Assembly: GCA_021464245.1 (NCBI GenBank)
Contig: JADCRB010000068.1
Coordinates: 12,842,544-12,906,543 of the forward strand
Direction of reading: 5' to 3'
Length of the DNA stretch: 64,000 bases
Source: Carallia brachiata
Lineage: Eukaryota; Streptophyta; Magnoliopsida; Malpighiales; Rhizophoraceae
Part shown: positions 35,510 through 47,912 of the stretch, piece after piece
Numbering within the stretch: position 1 is the stretch's first letter
How the letters are laid out: each line of letters starts with the position of its first letter
Position numbers and translations under genes: made by a program
Notes under the pieces: generated by a model
The model's input: the letters and a program-made list of their open reading frames with translations, nothing else
The model's database searches: none
Told to the model about the DNA's origin: nothing

Positions 35510-36347
35510 CTGCATCTCGTAGAATTCAAAAAATGAAAATTAGCATAATACAACATCAGTGGATAATATCAAAACCATTAATCTGCTAACTTTATCATTG
35601 CAGTTTCTACACTCGCAAAGATACCTATGCGCAATAAGGGCTAATGGTTTTTTTTTTTTTTTTCCCCGGCTCTAAAGGAAGAAAAATGAGAAAATAGTTG
35701 GAGAAAGAAAAATCTGTACAACAACATTATCTTGTTTCATTTCCACAGAAGGCTGAAAATGAGAATTTTGATCGGACAAAGTTAAATCAATGTATTAAAA
35801 GAAAAAAAACACACACACATTCTAGCAATTATGGAACTCCACTTAGGACCAGTAATGCTGCAGCTACTTCCGTCATCGACTACCGAAGCGGAAAAGTTCT
35901 AACGGACTAAATACTTACTCTAAATTGCACGCGGCGAAAAAAAAAAAAAAAAAAGAATAACCAGTAAAAAGCTTGCAGCTTCAACGTTAATCTTGACACT
36001 CAGGACCTATGCACAACAACAGTTAATCAACGGAGGAAACTAACCTAAAATTCCAGTCTAGATAATATCTCCCTACGTTTCCAACCAAGATATCAAACAA
36101 AATCAATTCTCTCCTTTCCCTTTTCCAATTTTTTTTTTTTCCTTTCATTAACCGAACACCAGAGAATTTCCAATATTCAAAACAAAAACAATTAAACATA
36201 AAACATTTCAATAACCATTTAGAAAAAAAAAAACGAAAAGAAAAACAACGGATCATTCTCTTTTTCCAATCATTATGTTTTTCTTTTTAACACAACAATA
36301 AAAAAATAAATAAAAAAAAGAAGAACAAAGCGAGCGTTTGACTTACG
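35510..36347 (-). other. Probable 5' UTR intron of HRD1
   Basis: On the minus strand an exon-like GC-rich stretch ends TTTC and is followed by a strong donor GTAAGT (36346-36341). Tandem acceptors GCAGCAG lie at about 35507-35512, just before ATTGGGAGAAA and the ATG. The stretch between is AT-rich, with poly-A/T runs. The upstream exon would be about 36348-36420. Confidence 0.55.
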
Positions 36348-36780
36348 AAATTGGAACCGGACGGAGCCGGACCTCGATTCAATGGATAGACAGGCTAACC
36401 AACGAACGAGAGAGAGGTAATGAAAATGGCGTCCCCCTTGCCCTAATTAATTAAAACTTCAACCTAAAATAATCTGGCCAGAAAAAATTGATTCAAAAAC
36501 AAGTAAAGAATAGTTTTCCTGTACTATATTATATATATGTGGATGTGGGAAAGAAATTAAAAAAAAAAAAAACATAAATTGAAATCGAAATTATACCAAG
36601 ATTGACAATGATACGGATACCTCTTCAGGACGAGGGCTTCCAATTTATTGATGAAATTTGGAATTTTTTTTATTTTTTTCTGTTGATTTGTTATCCCGAT
36701 GATTAAATATTTTTGTAACGCTAGTGGACTACTATCCTGTGTTGTGATAATACCGACACCGAACGGCCCACTCTTTTTTC

Positions 36781-36812
36781 TGCGTCACTGCTTCCAATAA
36801 ATTTTAGCCACG
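36781..36812. promoter_or_regulatory. ERSE-I unfolded-protein-response element upstream of HRD1
   Basis: CCAATAAATTTTAGCCACG at 36794-36812 is a perfect CCAAT-N9-CCACG. In plants this motif is bound by bZIP28/bZIP60 with NF-Y to induce ER-stress genes. It overlaps a G-box (CACGTG, 36809-36814) and lies next to TGCGTCA (36781-36787; reverse complement TGACGCA, a bZIP core). It sits about 390 bp upstream of the putative HRD1 transcript start; orientation is reversed relative to the gene, which ERSEs tolerate. HRD1 is a known stress-induced ERAD component, so the context fits. Confidence 0.6.
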
Positions 36813-36886
36813 TGTCTCGCCCGTTTGTGCGTTCTCTACATCCTTTTTCTTTTTTTTTTTTTAGAGGATTAAGTTGGTGAGTTCAG

Positions 36887-37088
36887 TTTGGGATTCATAT
36901 ATTAGTAGTCATATTTAATATTTATATTGTGATGAATTTATTTATTTTTGTAATAAAACTTATAATTTTTATAATAAAAAGTAATATATTAATTTCTTAT
37001 ATCATATTTTATCAAATTTATTATAAAAATGAATAAGACTATTATAATAAATATATTAAATATAGTTACCAACGTATAGATCTCAAAT
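36887..37088. mobile_element. MITE with about 45-bp terminal inverted repeats
   Basis: The left end TTTGGGATTCATATATTAG and the reversed right end TTTGAGATCTATACGTTGG continue into a shared CATATTTAATAT / CTATATTTAATAT core. The interior is AT-rich. It lies between the HRD1 promoter and the NDUFA12 upstream region, 75 bp from the ERSE motif. Target duplication is not clear. Confidence 0.5.
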
Positions 37089-37496
37089 TTTTTCCTAAAT
37101 TAATTTTAGAGTAACCGTCAATTTGGAGCATAATTACGTTTTACAGCAATGATTTTTAAAATTAAAGAAATATATATTAAGTATTGAGTGTAGTAATATT
37201 AAATATTATCTATTAAATTGCTGTTAATGAATACTAATTTTTATTATAAAAAATATTATAATAATTGATATTTAGCGTTCAACATACCTTTTTACGTAAT
37301 CGATAAAAAATTCTCCATTTTTCTGGAAATCAAAGGCCTGCACCATGTGAAAATTGAGTTTGTTTTTTTTCCCTAAATCAAATGAATAAAAAGTTTAAAT
37401 AACAAAGAAAAAAAGAGAATTACGAGTGTGTATTTGGAGTGCGAGAAAAAAAAGAAAAATGAGGGAAAATGAAGAAAAAAAAGTTGGGAGAAAATA

Positions 37497-37700
37497 AAAT
37501 TATTTGAAATGATAGAAAAAATTGAGAGAAAGAAAATAAATTAAAAAAAATGTGAATAGTAATTTGTGAGAAAAAAAGTAGAGTACAAATAAAATTATTT
37601 GGAGTGGTAAAAAAAAGTGAAAGAAAGAAAATATGGTAAAAAAAGTAAATAGTAATTTGTGAGAGAAAAAATAGAAAAAAATAAAATTATTTGTAATAAT
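37497..37700. repeat. About 93-bp AT-rich tandem repeat
   Basis: AAATTATTTG recurs at 37497, 37592 and 37684 (spacings 95 and 92), with GTGAATAGTAATTTGTGAG / GTAAATAGTAATTTGTGAG at the same relative place in successive units. Non-coding, within the HRD1-NDUFA12 spacer. Confidence 0.7.
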
Positions 37701-37789
37701 ATAAAAAATAAAAAAATAATTAAATAAATAATAATTATTATATTTTTCTTTCTCCTTAATTTTTTCTCGAACCCTAAATATACCATACA

Positions 37790-39900
37790 AGATACTTAAA
37801 TTACAGCAACTAAAAAAGAAAAAATAAAACGAAAGAGAGTGGGAGAGTTGAAGGGGAGATACGAGAGTGAAGACAGAGCCTCTTGAAGTGGAGGGAATTG
37901 GATGCCGTTAATATTCTTATTGCATCAGCCCCAATCCCTAGAAAATCACTGACATCTGGTTATGTTATCTTCTTCAAGTTTTGGAGATTAGAGGGAGAGA
38001 GAACAGTGAGAAAAGAACGATAATCTGAGTGATGAAGATTGAGGTAAAATCGTTATATATATGTGAGTACAATCGTTATTTCATAAAATTCATCTATTTT
38101 AACTAACGTTGATTAATTAGTATATATTTTTTGTTAATTTTAAAAGTTATTGGTACAAAATATAAATATATTTTAAATTCACAGACTGAATGTAAATTAT
38201 CTTTAATTTTACCTACTTTTTACTTATATATATTCTATTTAAGTTGTAACTCTTTTCTAATTCTGAAGATTCACTAATTTTATTGTTCAAAAAGATTCAT
38301 TAATTTTAACGATTTTACTTAATTTTAAAAAAAATTATAATATTCATAGTATTATTATTATATTATCTTAATGTTTGGTTTTATTTGCTAAAACTAAAAT
38401 TTTAAAAAGTCTTAAGATATAAATTGAGACCTTAGCAAGATGAAATAAAGAAAAAAAGGTAAACTAAAAACAATTTAAGTGAATTTAACTATTATTTTAT
38501 TCGATGGTGTTTTATTTCGTTGAGGCGTGAGATCAGAGTAAAAAAAAAAAAATGTTGCACAAAAGGTAAAAAGTAAAATAAAAAATATAAATTTAATTCC
38601 TATAGAAAAATAAATTCTATATCATGTGGATTATTTTGGTTCATTTGAAGGCTGCATAAAATATTTTAACAAGGAAAAATGGATGATTATGATATTTGTA
38701 ATAGGCTATCGGCTATGAAACCCGAAGACTTATAAAAAAAGTACTAAAATGGGCTCTCAGTTATATTAATTTGAATATATAATTATATGGTTGTTATATT
38801 TAAAATTGACGAAGTTAAATGGTCCTTCATTTACTTAGTTGGATTGGTGGGAGACATCAGTTTTTTATAATGATGCATTTTTTTTTTGGAATTAAATGCA
38901 TTTAATATTATTATGACTTATCTTTTTTTTATTTTATTTTTCTGTAATTTCAATTTAGTATATAAGACCTCTATAATTTTTAATTTTGACTATTGAGATT
39001 TTTGTCATGATTCTAATAATTTTAAAATGCCCTTGTAATTCAGAAAAATTTTACATTATGAGATTCAATTTTTTGAATCATCGTGTTTATTTTTCAAAAT
39101 TTTTGAAGAATTTGTTTAGAATTTATTTATTTAATTTTTTAAGCAAGAAAATTTGAAGAAATAAAAATTAAAAAGTTACAAATTTAAAATATTTTTGAAA
39201 AAAGAGAAAAAAAAGATTACGATGAGTCAAAAAAATTAAATTTTTTGAAAAGAAAATAATCACAATGAGTCAAAAAGATTAAATTTCATAACATTTGAAG
39301 TATATAAAATTTTTTATTTACATTTAGAAAGGGAAAAACCAATTAATTTTAACATAAAATCTCAATTGACAAAATTAAAAATCACAGAAATTTTATATTG
39401 TATATTATTTTCCAAATGCGGAAACAAAATTGGCACACATAGACTTGCCAAATTGTTTTGTAGTGTTTATGAAAATCACAAATAAATAAATAAACTATAA
39501 AGCTTCAAGTACATTCGCATGAGTTATGACAATATGCGGGTAAAATAAAAATAAACAATTCGAATTTTTAATTTTTTAATTATTTTTTCTCTTTCAAAAT
39601 AAGTAAGTGATGTTTGTTTTATTAGAATGTGAATGAAAAAGAAAAAGAATAGAAAATAATACAGTGATGATAATATTATAATTAATATAAAGTAATGATT
39701 AAAAAATTGTGAGAAAAAAAATAAAGAGTAATTTATGAGAGAAAAAATAAAAAATAATTATTTACATCGATAAAAAAATGTCTTCTAAAAAAAATTTTAA
39801 TAAAAAATAAATAAAAAATTTTTCCTTTTTCTTTTCTGTTAAAAAATTCCCAAATCAAGGCCTTAATCTAAATCTATCACATAAAAAAAAAAACACATGC
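37790..39900. other. AT-rich spacer upstream of NDUFA12, no gene
   Basis: No coding frame or identifiable element. It has a looser echo of the 37.5-kb repeat at about 39700-39760 (GAGTAATTTATGAGAG). Likely old transposon sequence. Confidence 0.4.
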
Positions 39901-39931
39901 CTGTTTTTTATAATTATCTACCCTTGATATA

Positions 39932-40093
39932 AGCCCATAATTAGTCACTCACCTCGCAATTTGCATCGGGTGTTCGGCGGGCCAACTTTTTCCGGCCAGG
40001 TTTAACTTTGACGGCGGAAAAAACTGAATACAAAATTAATTAAAGGGAAATAAAATAATTTTACGAACACAGAGAGAGAGAGAGAGAGGGGAG
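39932..40093 (+). promoter_or_regulatory. NDUFA12 promoter and 5' leader
   Basis: AGCCCA at 39932-39937 is a site II element (TGGGCT) on the other strand, a motif enriched upstream of plant nuclear genes for mitochondrial proteins and bound by TCP factors. A (GA)n tract at 40071-40091 runs almost to the ATG. No clear TATA box. Confidence 0.4.
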
Positions 40094-42809
40094 ATGGCAT
40101 CGTCGGTGGTGAAAGGGGTGTTCAGGGCGATTAGAGAGAAAGGGGTCGGCACCTTTCTGCGTGAGCTCAAGGAAGAAGGCTACCTGTCGGTTTTTCTCTT
40201 TTTATCTCATTTTCTTCTTCTTCTTCTTCTTCTTCTTCATTTTCATTTTTTTTTCTTATAAATCTTTCTTGTTTATTAAAGCAAAAAACAAGTAACCCAA
40301 AATTTGATATAAATACTTTTTCTGTTTCAATCTTATTTTCTTAGCAATTTCTTGTCTGATTTGTGAAAGCAGCATAATTGGGGGGGTTTTTGAGTTTCCT
40401 GTTTTCATCTGATTTTGTTATTTTCTTTTACATGATTTTTCAGGAACTGCCTTTTGGACGGCAATCTCTTGTAAGTTAAATTTCTTTGCTACTTTTTGCT
40501 ATGGTTGCTAGTTGATCATTTTTATGATGTGGGTTGAGAAGAAGAAGCTATTCTTGGGAGCCATTTGAACTTTAGTTAATTTTCAAAGATGTGGAAGATT
40601 GGAGATGGAGAATTTGCATCCAACATGTATAGATTTGTGGGAGTCTCGTGCACTGGCACGCCCTTTTGTTTTATGTATAGATTTGTGAATACTTTGCATC
40701 GCTATCGGCATCAAGGCATGCACGAAGGCTTCCACATTTGTGGGTTAAGAAAGGCTTAGATGTACATAGCCTTACCTATATCATGCTCATAGTAAATAGG
40801 GCCTACAAAGTTATTATAGAATGATATATACTCAGTCGCATAGTCCCAGAATCCTTGAGATGTTGCCAAGGCAAATAACTATTGCGGAACATATTTGATA
40901 GTTGTCTAATACTGTACTCAGCTCAGCCTTGATGCCGAACTAATTTGAAATGGATTGGCTGTAAGTGTGTGGTAGTCACAATTCCCGGTTGAGAATTGGC
41001 ACCCCACCTTGTTTAAGGCTTTTTCTCTCTTTTCATTCTCCTCCCCATTTGATCTGTGATTCTTTTTAAGTCATCGAAGCATTCATGCGTTTCCTTGGAC
41101 TTGCCCAAACCATTTTACATAGACTGCTCTCCCTAATTTTTTCTTCAATGGCTTCTACCTCCATTATACTTTGGAAACTATAGCATATCTTGTCGTTCAT
41201 ACTCTTCATTTCCGATTTCTGTTGAATAATACTTGTTCCCCCACTTCCTTATCTTAGTTCTCTACTGGACGTTTGAGCAGGCCTTTTACCTCCTTGGCCT
41301 TCAATTATGTGTACCATGCATGAATCCTTATGGCCACCAATTTTCTTTTCCCTTTTCTTGTGTGATTTTGTTATGTTATCTTTATTTGAATTCTTTTTGA
41401 TTGATATTAGGCAAACCAAGATCCATAACATTGGGGCAACACTTGTGGGAGTAGACAAATTTGGTAACAAGTATTACGAGAAACTTGGAGATACTCAATT
41501 TGGTTAGTGTTTTTGCCTTTTCTTATATTCCTTTTTGTATCATTTACTTCAGAATGCATTAGAAACTAATGACAATTTTCATTACATCATTTTCTCCTTT
41601 GTTTACTTGGTCTTCTCAGGACTTGCGCTTCAGTATGAATGTCTTGCTAGTGGCACAATCTTTTGATTGCTTTCTTATTGATCATGCTACCATCATGCTT
41701 AGTTTCAATTGGTTCAATGTTTGATATATTTGTGCCTTTCGTGACCTTATATCTATAGAGGATTGTCTACTTCCTGTTCAGGGTTGCTTTCCCCAGTCCT
41801 TTGCATATATATTAGCCATTTTATGTTTTTTTTTTTAAATTTTCCTACTTTGCTGTTTCCAATTTGATTCAAATAATTTTGCCAATCATATTCTAGGACA
41901 AGGTTATTTATGTTATCATGTTGAATATTTGATGTGTATTCACTTATTGGTTCTGCGGGGCCACTTTTATCTAATAACTCGCAACATATTATCCTCACTA
42001 TAAATTTAAGCTACATGGGCGCACCTGATTCTGGAGGGATGTCATTGGTTTTTCTGAAAATTACATGACATTAATAGGGCACTTTTAATTTTTATAGGTT
42101 GTAGTGTGTATGCTATGCTTTAAACTTGCTGGGAAGAAGGGAAAGTGAAATGGTGGACAAGATAATGAAAAGATTTGGGAGGATGTTGGTCATTTGGACT
42201 CTTTCTCCCTCATGCACGACTTAAGGGACACTAGGATATATAGTATGTTTGGAGAAAATTACTGCAGAGTGCAACATATTTCTTTACTTATAGGGTACAT
42301 GGTCATTGACCTTCATGCAATTTTAACACATGTTTGTGTGCAGACAGTTAACAATAGGATCAGGGAAACTGAAGTGAATGCATTTATGGCCTTGGGATTT
42401 GCGAATATCTACAAGAGTGTTGCTGATTTGTTCTCATCATTTTATTTTGTATTGTGTAGGAAGGCACAGATGGGTTGAATATGCAGAGAAGAGTCGCTAC
42501 AATGCCTCTCAAGTGCCAGCAGAATGGCATGGTTGGCTACATTTCATAACTGATCACACCGGCGATGAGGTTTGCCATCTTTTATATCTATACCACCTTC
42601 TTAGATATGATTGAAATATATGCATGCTGATAAAATATGTCCTCTTGTAGCTACTCATGTTGAGACCTAAGAGGTATGGGGTTGAGCACAAGGAGAATCT
42701 GTCAGGAGAGGGTGAAGAATATATATATCATTCCAAAGGACATGCCCTTAACCCTTCACAGAAAGACTGGACCAGGTATCAGCCTTGGCAGCCTGCCAAG
42801 ACGCAGTAA
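40094..42809 (+). CDS. NDUFA12: NADH dehydrogenase 1 alpha subcomplex subunit 12 (B17.2)
   Basis: Accessory subunit of mitochondrial complex I, on the matrix arm near the membrane-arm junction. Exons: 40094-40185, 40444-40470, 41411-41502, 42460-42569, 42651-42809, giving 159 residues, the same length as the Arabidopsis protein. Phases fit, including a 27-nt second exon. The N-terminus is MASSVVKGVFRAIREKGV. The family core is clear: TKIHNIGATLVGVDKFGNKY, YYEKLG, RHRWVEYA, SQVPAEWHGWLHFITDHTGDE (split across the exon 4/5 boundary), then YGVEHKENLSGEGEEYIYHS. There is no cleavable presequence, as usual for this subunit. Intron 1 has a (TTC)n repeat and intron 2 a SINE-like fragment. VGT1 follows on the same strand about 5 kb downstream. 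Confidence 0.96.
40211..40238. repeat. (TTC)n microsatellite in NDUFA12 intron 1
   Basis: Nine consecutive TTC units shortly after the exon 1 donor. Confidence 0.9.
40705..40805. mobile_element. Au-like SINE fragment in NDUFA12 intron 2
   Basis: GGCTTAGATGTACATAGCC followed by TTACC resembles the conserved block of the plant Au SINE family and the fragment in XPO1 intron 1. Ends are undefined and no target duplication was seen. Confidence 0.35.
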
Positions 42810-42875
42810 TGCATAAAACCTGCTGCCAACTTCCTTTTAACTCAGAAATGATGGGTTTATCAAACCATGCCCTTG

Positions 42876-42881
42876 AATAAA
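42876..42881 (+). promoter_or_regulatory. Poly(A) signal of NDUFA12
   Basis: Canonical AATAAA 67 nt after the stop codon, with T/GT-rich sequence downstream. Confidence 0.5.
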
Positions 42882-42899
42882 TGCTTGTACTTTCTCAAG

Positions 42900-45369
42900 C
42901 TATAATATGCTTGCATTCTTTTGTTACAAGCGAGCTTTGGACGGTCAATTACTTTTGTGATGAACTTGGTTTTTACTGTTTGCCAAATGGAAGAACCGAA
43001 GCAAGTGATGTTTTATCAAGAATTTGATGTGTAGTCCAAACCTGAGCTTGGTTTTAATCAGATACAGCTGTTTTTCTCTAATGGAAATTGCTCCAAAAGA
43101 TGCTGTGCAAGTATCAATGATAACGTTCTAACTTCTCACTCTGTTCTTCAGTCTTGTGGGATCCAGAAAAAAATCTATATACAGAAAGTAAAATGTGTGA
43201 AATATGGTGCAACCTTGAAAAGACTGGTGTAATTTTGCTTGACCGTACAAATTGTTAGCATGATGTAATTCTGAAGAAGTTGGCTGCAAAATGGTATGAA
43301 TGACATATGGCAAGTACAATTAATGCTTGAATCATACTAATGAATTAATATTTGTTGTTATTAAGTGAAACGGAAATGCTAAGGTTTAGATTCCTTCCTT
43401 CTTCCAGATAACAAAATAACATTGGATACAAGTTTACATAACATATTTTTGTTGATAATTTGTACTGCTATGGAAAATTTTGAGTGTCATTACATATTGA
43501 TGCTCAAGTAAGGTAACAATTTTAGTTTTGATTCTTTTGAGAACTAAAACCAAAAAAACACGTACTTGAACATTTGTATGCATTGACCAGTCATTAAGGC
43601 TATGTACAGAGTTCCTCGGAAACCATCCGTATGGTGATTAGAACGTAGATTCTATTCTAGAAGTTTCAGGTTTTAATTTTAAAATGAGGTATAAAATTGA
43701 TGAAAATGAGTAAAGTTAGATCTATTATTTAGTTTATGATCTAAAGAATTTATTTAGATGGTGTACACAAATTGACCTCAGTTTCGTTATTATGATCATG
43801 AAGTGCCATAACAAGCAGATCATTCTAGCTGGTGATTATAAAGGGTTCAACTATGTATACCGACAATTATACACTGAAGGGCATACCGAGTGACATGGGA
43901 GGCCAACTATTAATGACACGTCGAATTGAAAAAATTGAAGCATATATTCAGCGTGTAAAAATGTTGTGGGTCCCACAGTTGAACCAGAACAGGAAAAAAA
44001 TGCATCTGAAACTAAAGTTCTCTATTGAAGGTAGTTGACAGAAAGTCATTCACTTTTGGGGTAGGAATTTTTGCTTTCAGGAGTAATTAATTTGCAATCT
44101 TGCGTTTGTTCACTAGCTCGCCCAAGATTTCTGCCGGTAGGGATAATTAATTTGCCATCCTGTGCATTGTTCTTCAGTTCTAGCTACAGATCAGATAATC
44201 AACATTATGCCAACTGATCTACTAACAACCGAACCTACTTTTTCTTCCACCCTCTTCTACTCGGCCACATCAACTTCCTTCCTTTATCCTCAAATTGTCA
44301 AGATCTTCGTCATGAGAACAACGCCGACCATCAACAATATCGTTTTCCTGCAAAAAAAATAGCTTTTTAATACTTCTCTCTACAGCGCCAAGATCGGCTG
44401 CGGAGGGGCATGTTTTTCTCTAGGTTTTTGGCCATATAAGGATTGAAGGCGATGGAGACTGCCTTCACCACATCTTCCCCTTTTTTAATTCTTCTATGCC
44501 ACGTAGATATCATTTTAAATGAGTCCACGTCAGATGCGTTGATCTCTCGATGTATGGCGTGCGTATACAAAACTTTTCCGGATTATAAATCCTATTAGCT
44601 CTCTTTGGCATTTCGTCGAAGAAAATGAAATTGAAAGGACAACAGAACTTACGTTGACCGCTCGTAGGCCTCAGCAAAATAGTGGTGGAGGGGACGACAA
44701 GTTTCGAAGCTCAAGTTTTATCTGAACTTATGTTGTACTAATTTGGTTGCATGTGCAGAAGAGCCATGCTGGAAAATAATTGTGCATTATTTCTATCCGA
44801 CCTATAAAAAAAAAAAAAACAAACAAACAAGCAAAACAAAACAAAAGACACGTACTTTACCCATCTTTAACTACTCAAGCTAAAATTTAATAGATTCACG
44901 GATACACTAGAAAAAACTAAAGTTAATATAAAAAAAGAATTGTACAGATTGAAGAGAGACTTTTTTTTAGAACTAAAAGCCACGTGACATGATTACGTAA
45001 CCATGTTGGTTGCCCCAGAGATCCCTATTAGGACTTCGGTAACGAATCATGTTCAGTTGGATTAATATTTGAGAGGTGAGTTAGTTCATTTGAATTATTG
45101 AATAAGATTAAAACAGACAAAAATTATTCTAATTTTAATTTAAAGATTTAATGATTAATACATCTAACAAGATTTTTTTTAATTAAAACAAAATAAAGGT
45201 AGCCATAAAATATAAATAAATTTTGTATATAATATAAAGGATTTTTATAACATTTCCGGATTTATGCGATCGGAAATTCATACACGCAGCTGCCAACTTG
45301 GCCTAGCAAAGTTTGCCTTCATCTGGGGAGTTGGGGGATCTCCTCACTCCAAATTCTCCAATTTAGAGA
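42900..45369. other. Spacer between NDUFA12 and the hAT-like element, no gene
   Basis: The frames at 43832-44038 and 44367-44570 show no known domain. A diverged tandem duplication of about 63 bp (GTAATTAATTTGCAATCTT near 44083; GATAATTAATTTGCCATCCT near 44141) is present, and ACGT-core motifs (CCACGTAG, CCACGTCA) cluster at about 44501-44531. Nothing else recognised. Confidence 0.4.
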
Positions 45370-46060
45370 CTACTTACCATAGTTTTAAAAGCCAAATCGG
45401 TTATTGAATCGGTGAAAATATTGTATTAGTGGTTTAGCGGTCCAACCAAAAAATCGACGGTTGGATCGACGGATCAATTCTTATTTGATAAAATAATAAT
45501 TAATACTTATAATTTTTCATTTTTTAATAACAAACAATGAGTATAATCATAAAAAATAGATTATGAGTCTACTTAATCTTAAAATAAAATTAAAATACAA
45601 GATATTTATGATAATTTTCTAATTAAATAAATTAATAAAGTATAAATATTAAAAATGAAATATTATAGAACTATTAATCGAATATTCATATCTAAAAATA
45701 AATATTATATAGTCAATATATAATCAAAAAATATTACATTTTTCATTAATATAAATAAATGTTATTTATTCTCATTTTTAATCCAAAAAAATAAATAAAA
45801 CGACGTCGTTTTGATCCAGGTGAATTGGTTACCGGTTCACCGGTCCGACCAGTCGATTTATCGGTTTTAGAGTTACCTATTTTTCGGTCTAACCGACCGG
45901 TTCAGCGGTTTTCCGGTCCGACCGGCCAGCTCACCAGTTTTCGGGCGGTTCATTTCTTATTCCGGTTTTATCAAAAAACCAGACCGATCTGACTTTCGGT
46001 TCACTAATTTTTCGGTCCGACTGGTCAGTCCGGTCCGATTTTTAAAACTATGCTACTTAC
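45370..46060. mobile_element. Non-autonomous hAT-like transposon with 8-bp target duplication
   Basis: The element is 45378-46052 (675 bp). It begins CATAGTTTTAAAA and ends with the exact reverse complement TTTTAAAACTATG. Both sides carry CTACTTAC (45370-45377 and 46053-46060), an 8-bp duplication as made by hAT transposases. The right 250 bp is GC-rich and holds repeated GGTCCGACCGG-like motifs in both directions (for example near 45841, 45915 and 46014), typical of subterminal transposase-binding repeats. No coding capacity. A 16-bp palindrome, AAAACGACGTCGTTTT, lies at 45797-45812. Confidence 0.85.
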
Positions 46061-47033
46061 ATTGTGAATAGGAGTGTTTGTATTTTATGCAGCATATTTT
46101 GACCCTTTTTTTTTTGAAAAATTTTCTGCGACAGAAAATTTTTAAATTCCACAGTATATCTAAAAGTAACAAAAGTTTAATTTTAAATAACAAAATTTAT
46201 ATTTTTAGTAACAAGATTTTATTATTTAATTTTTTATTACTAAAAATATGTCTATTATTACTAAAAATTATAGAATTATTACTCTAAAGACACATGAGCT
46301 ATTTTCTCATGCAGTCAACCGAAGCTTTTTTTTTTTTTTTTCATTTGTCTAACAATTAATTGAGTATTTATTATTACAAGCATCCAAAAGAAAAAAAAAG
46401 TTCATACGCACTGCATCGCGCAAATGAGAGTTTGATGGTTAATTAGCGTGTTTTCCTCGATTTCAGTCCAATTCGAAATCTCGGAGAGTCGCGGCTTCTT
46501 GAAATAAATCAGACCAATGAGAGTGCCGTTAGTTTTAGTTTCACTACGCTATAGCTAAATGTGGGTGAGACTCATTCCACCTCATTGTCATAAGGATGAT
46601 GGATTTTTTTTTTTTTATTAAAGATGGTTAAATCAAAATAAAATTTAATAATCTGTCTATATTTTTTTTTTAAAAAAAGATATTCATATACTCGTCAAAT
46701 ACATTGCAGACATACATGTCTTTTATTTCTAAAAAAAATAAGAGTGAATAGTATTTCACAAATTTATTAAAAAAAAATTACATCAAATCACTGCATAATA
46801 TAGACCCAAATCATCTACATAAAAGTATAAAACCTGTAAAAAAAAGAAAAAATCTTATAAATTTACTGTTTATATGTATCTCTTTGATATTTTATTTAAT
46901 TATTTGTAAGAGAAATATTAAATAATAATATTTAAAAAATCAACGATATAAGTTATTAAATAATTAAATTTAATAAATTAATAAATTAAATAATAAATAA
47001 ATTATTTTATTATTTTATTATTACTTAAAATTA
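46061..47033. other. AT-rich spacer upstream of VGT1, no gene
   Basis: Poly-T/A runs and short repeats of AT only. No recognisable coding sequence or structured element. Confidence 0.4.
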
Positions 47034-47312
47034 GTTGTGTTTGTTTACTGTAAAATATTTTATAAAAAAAATTTTTTTCATTTTCTGGCGTTTGTTTCAT
47101 ATAAAATATTTTATAATAAAAAATTTTTAAAATTTTTTTGAAAATGTTAGAAAAATAATTTACATATTTTCTGAGTTAAAGTTATTTTTAGAAAAAAAAT
47201 ATAAAGTATGTTTTAAGTAAATAATAAGAAAAAATTATTATTTTTATTAAAAATATTATTTTTTATAAATATTTTATAAAAATAAATTATTTTTTTAGCA
47301 AATCAACGACCC
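47034..47312. mobile_element. Harbinger-type MITE upstream of VGT1
   Basis: The left end GTTGTGTTTGTTTACTGTAA strongly resembles the left terminus of the Harbinger element at 16662 (CCGTTTATTTACTGGAAAAT). The reversed right end GGGTCGTTGATTTGCTAAAA is a looser inverted match. The interior is palindromic AT sequence (AAAATATTTTATAA in several places). It lies about 600 bp upstream of the VGT1 start codon. Confidence 0.5.
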
Positions 47313-47912
47313 TAAATTTCACGCCCAAACATTATCTTTAATTTTGTTCTCCTAATGACATTTGACGGCGTGACTTCGAGAAACTGAGAAAGGTGAAAGA
47401 AAAACAGTCACTGATGATGTTTTCAGTTTTCAGTTATAAGCTCAAAAAAAATAATAATAATAATAAACGATGTTTCCAGTTACGTATGAAACATTGAAAC
47501 CAAAATCAACAAACAAACCTCACACGAATCACGAGTTACTCGCCATTCTCCGACCTAACTTCCTCTATCTCTCTTATCTTTGTTGTTCCTTTTTGGTAAC
47601 TGTGTCTGTGACCTATAATTATTAGGTTCTTTTTCTTACCGCTACCTGCTTCTCTTATTAATTCTTTCTCAGAATCTCACTCTTTTTTTTGTCTCCAACT
47701 GCAAATTGGCAAACCAATTGACCAATTTTCAAGCATTTTCCTACACCCTCTTTTGGTAAAAAATTTCACTAGATACTTGACTTTCAGGTTCCTTTGGTTT
47801 AAAGTTGATTCCTTTTTTTTTTTTTTAAAAATATTTTTTACTTTGTAATCAAATTCCCATTTATATAATCCAGTTTTCTTACAAATTTCAATCTGCTTTC
47901 AGAACACGAAAA
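47313..47912 (+). promoter_or_regulatory. VGT1 upstream region and 5' leader
   Basis: Contains long CT-rich stretches (about 47560-47760) typical of plant leaders and a poly-T run at 47812-47826. No convincing TATA box or known regulatory motif could be picked out, so the transcript start is not placed. Confidence 0.3.

Noticed and set aside
43832..44570. Short frames on both strands between NDUFA12 and VGT1
   Set aside because: No known domain, no splice structure, and they overlap a diverged tandem duplication.
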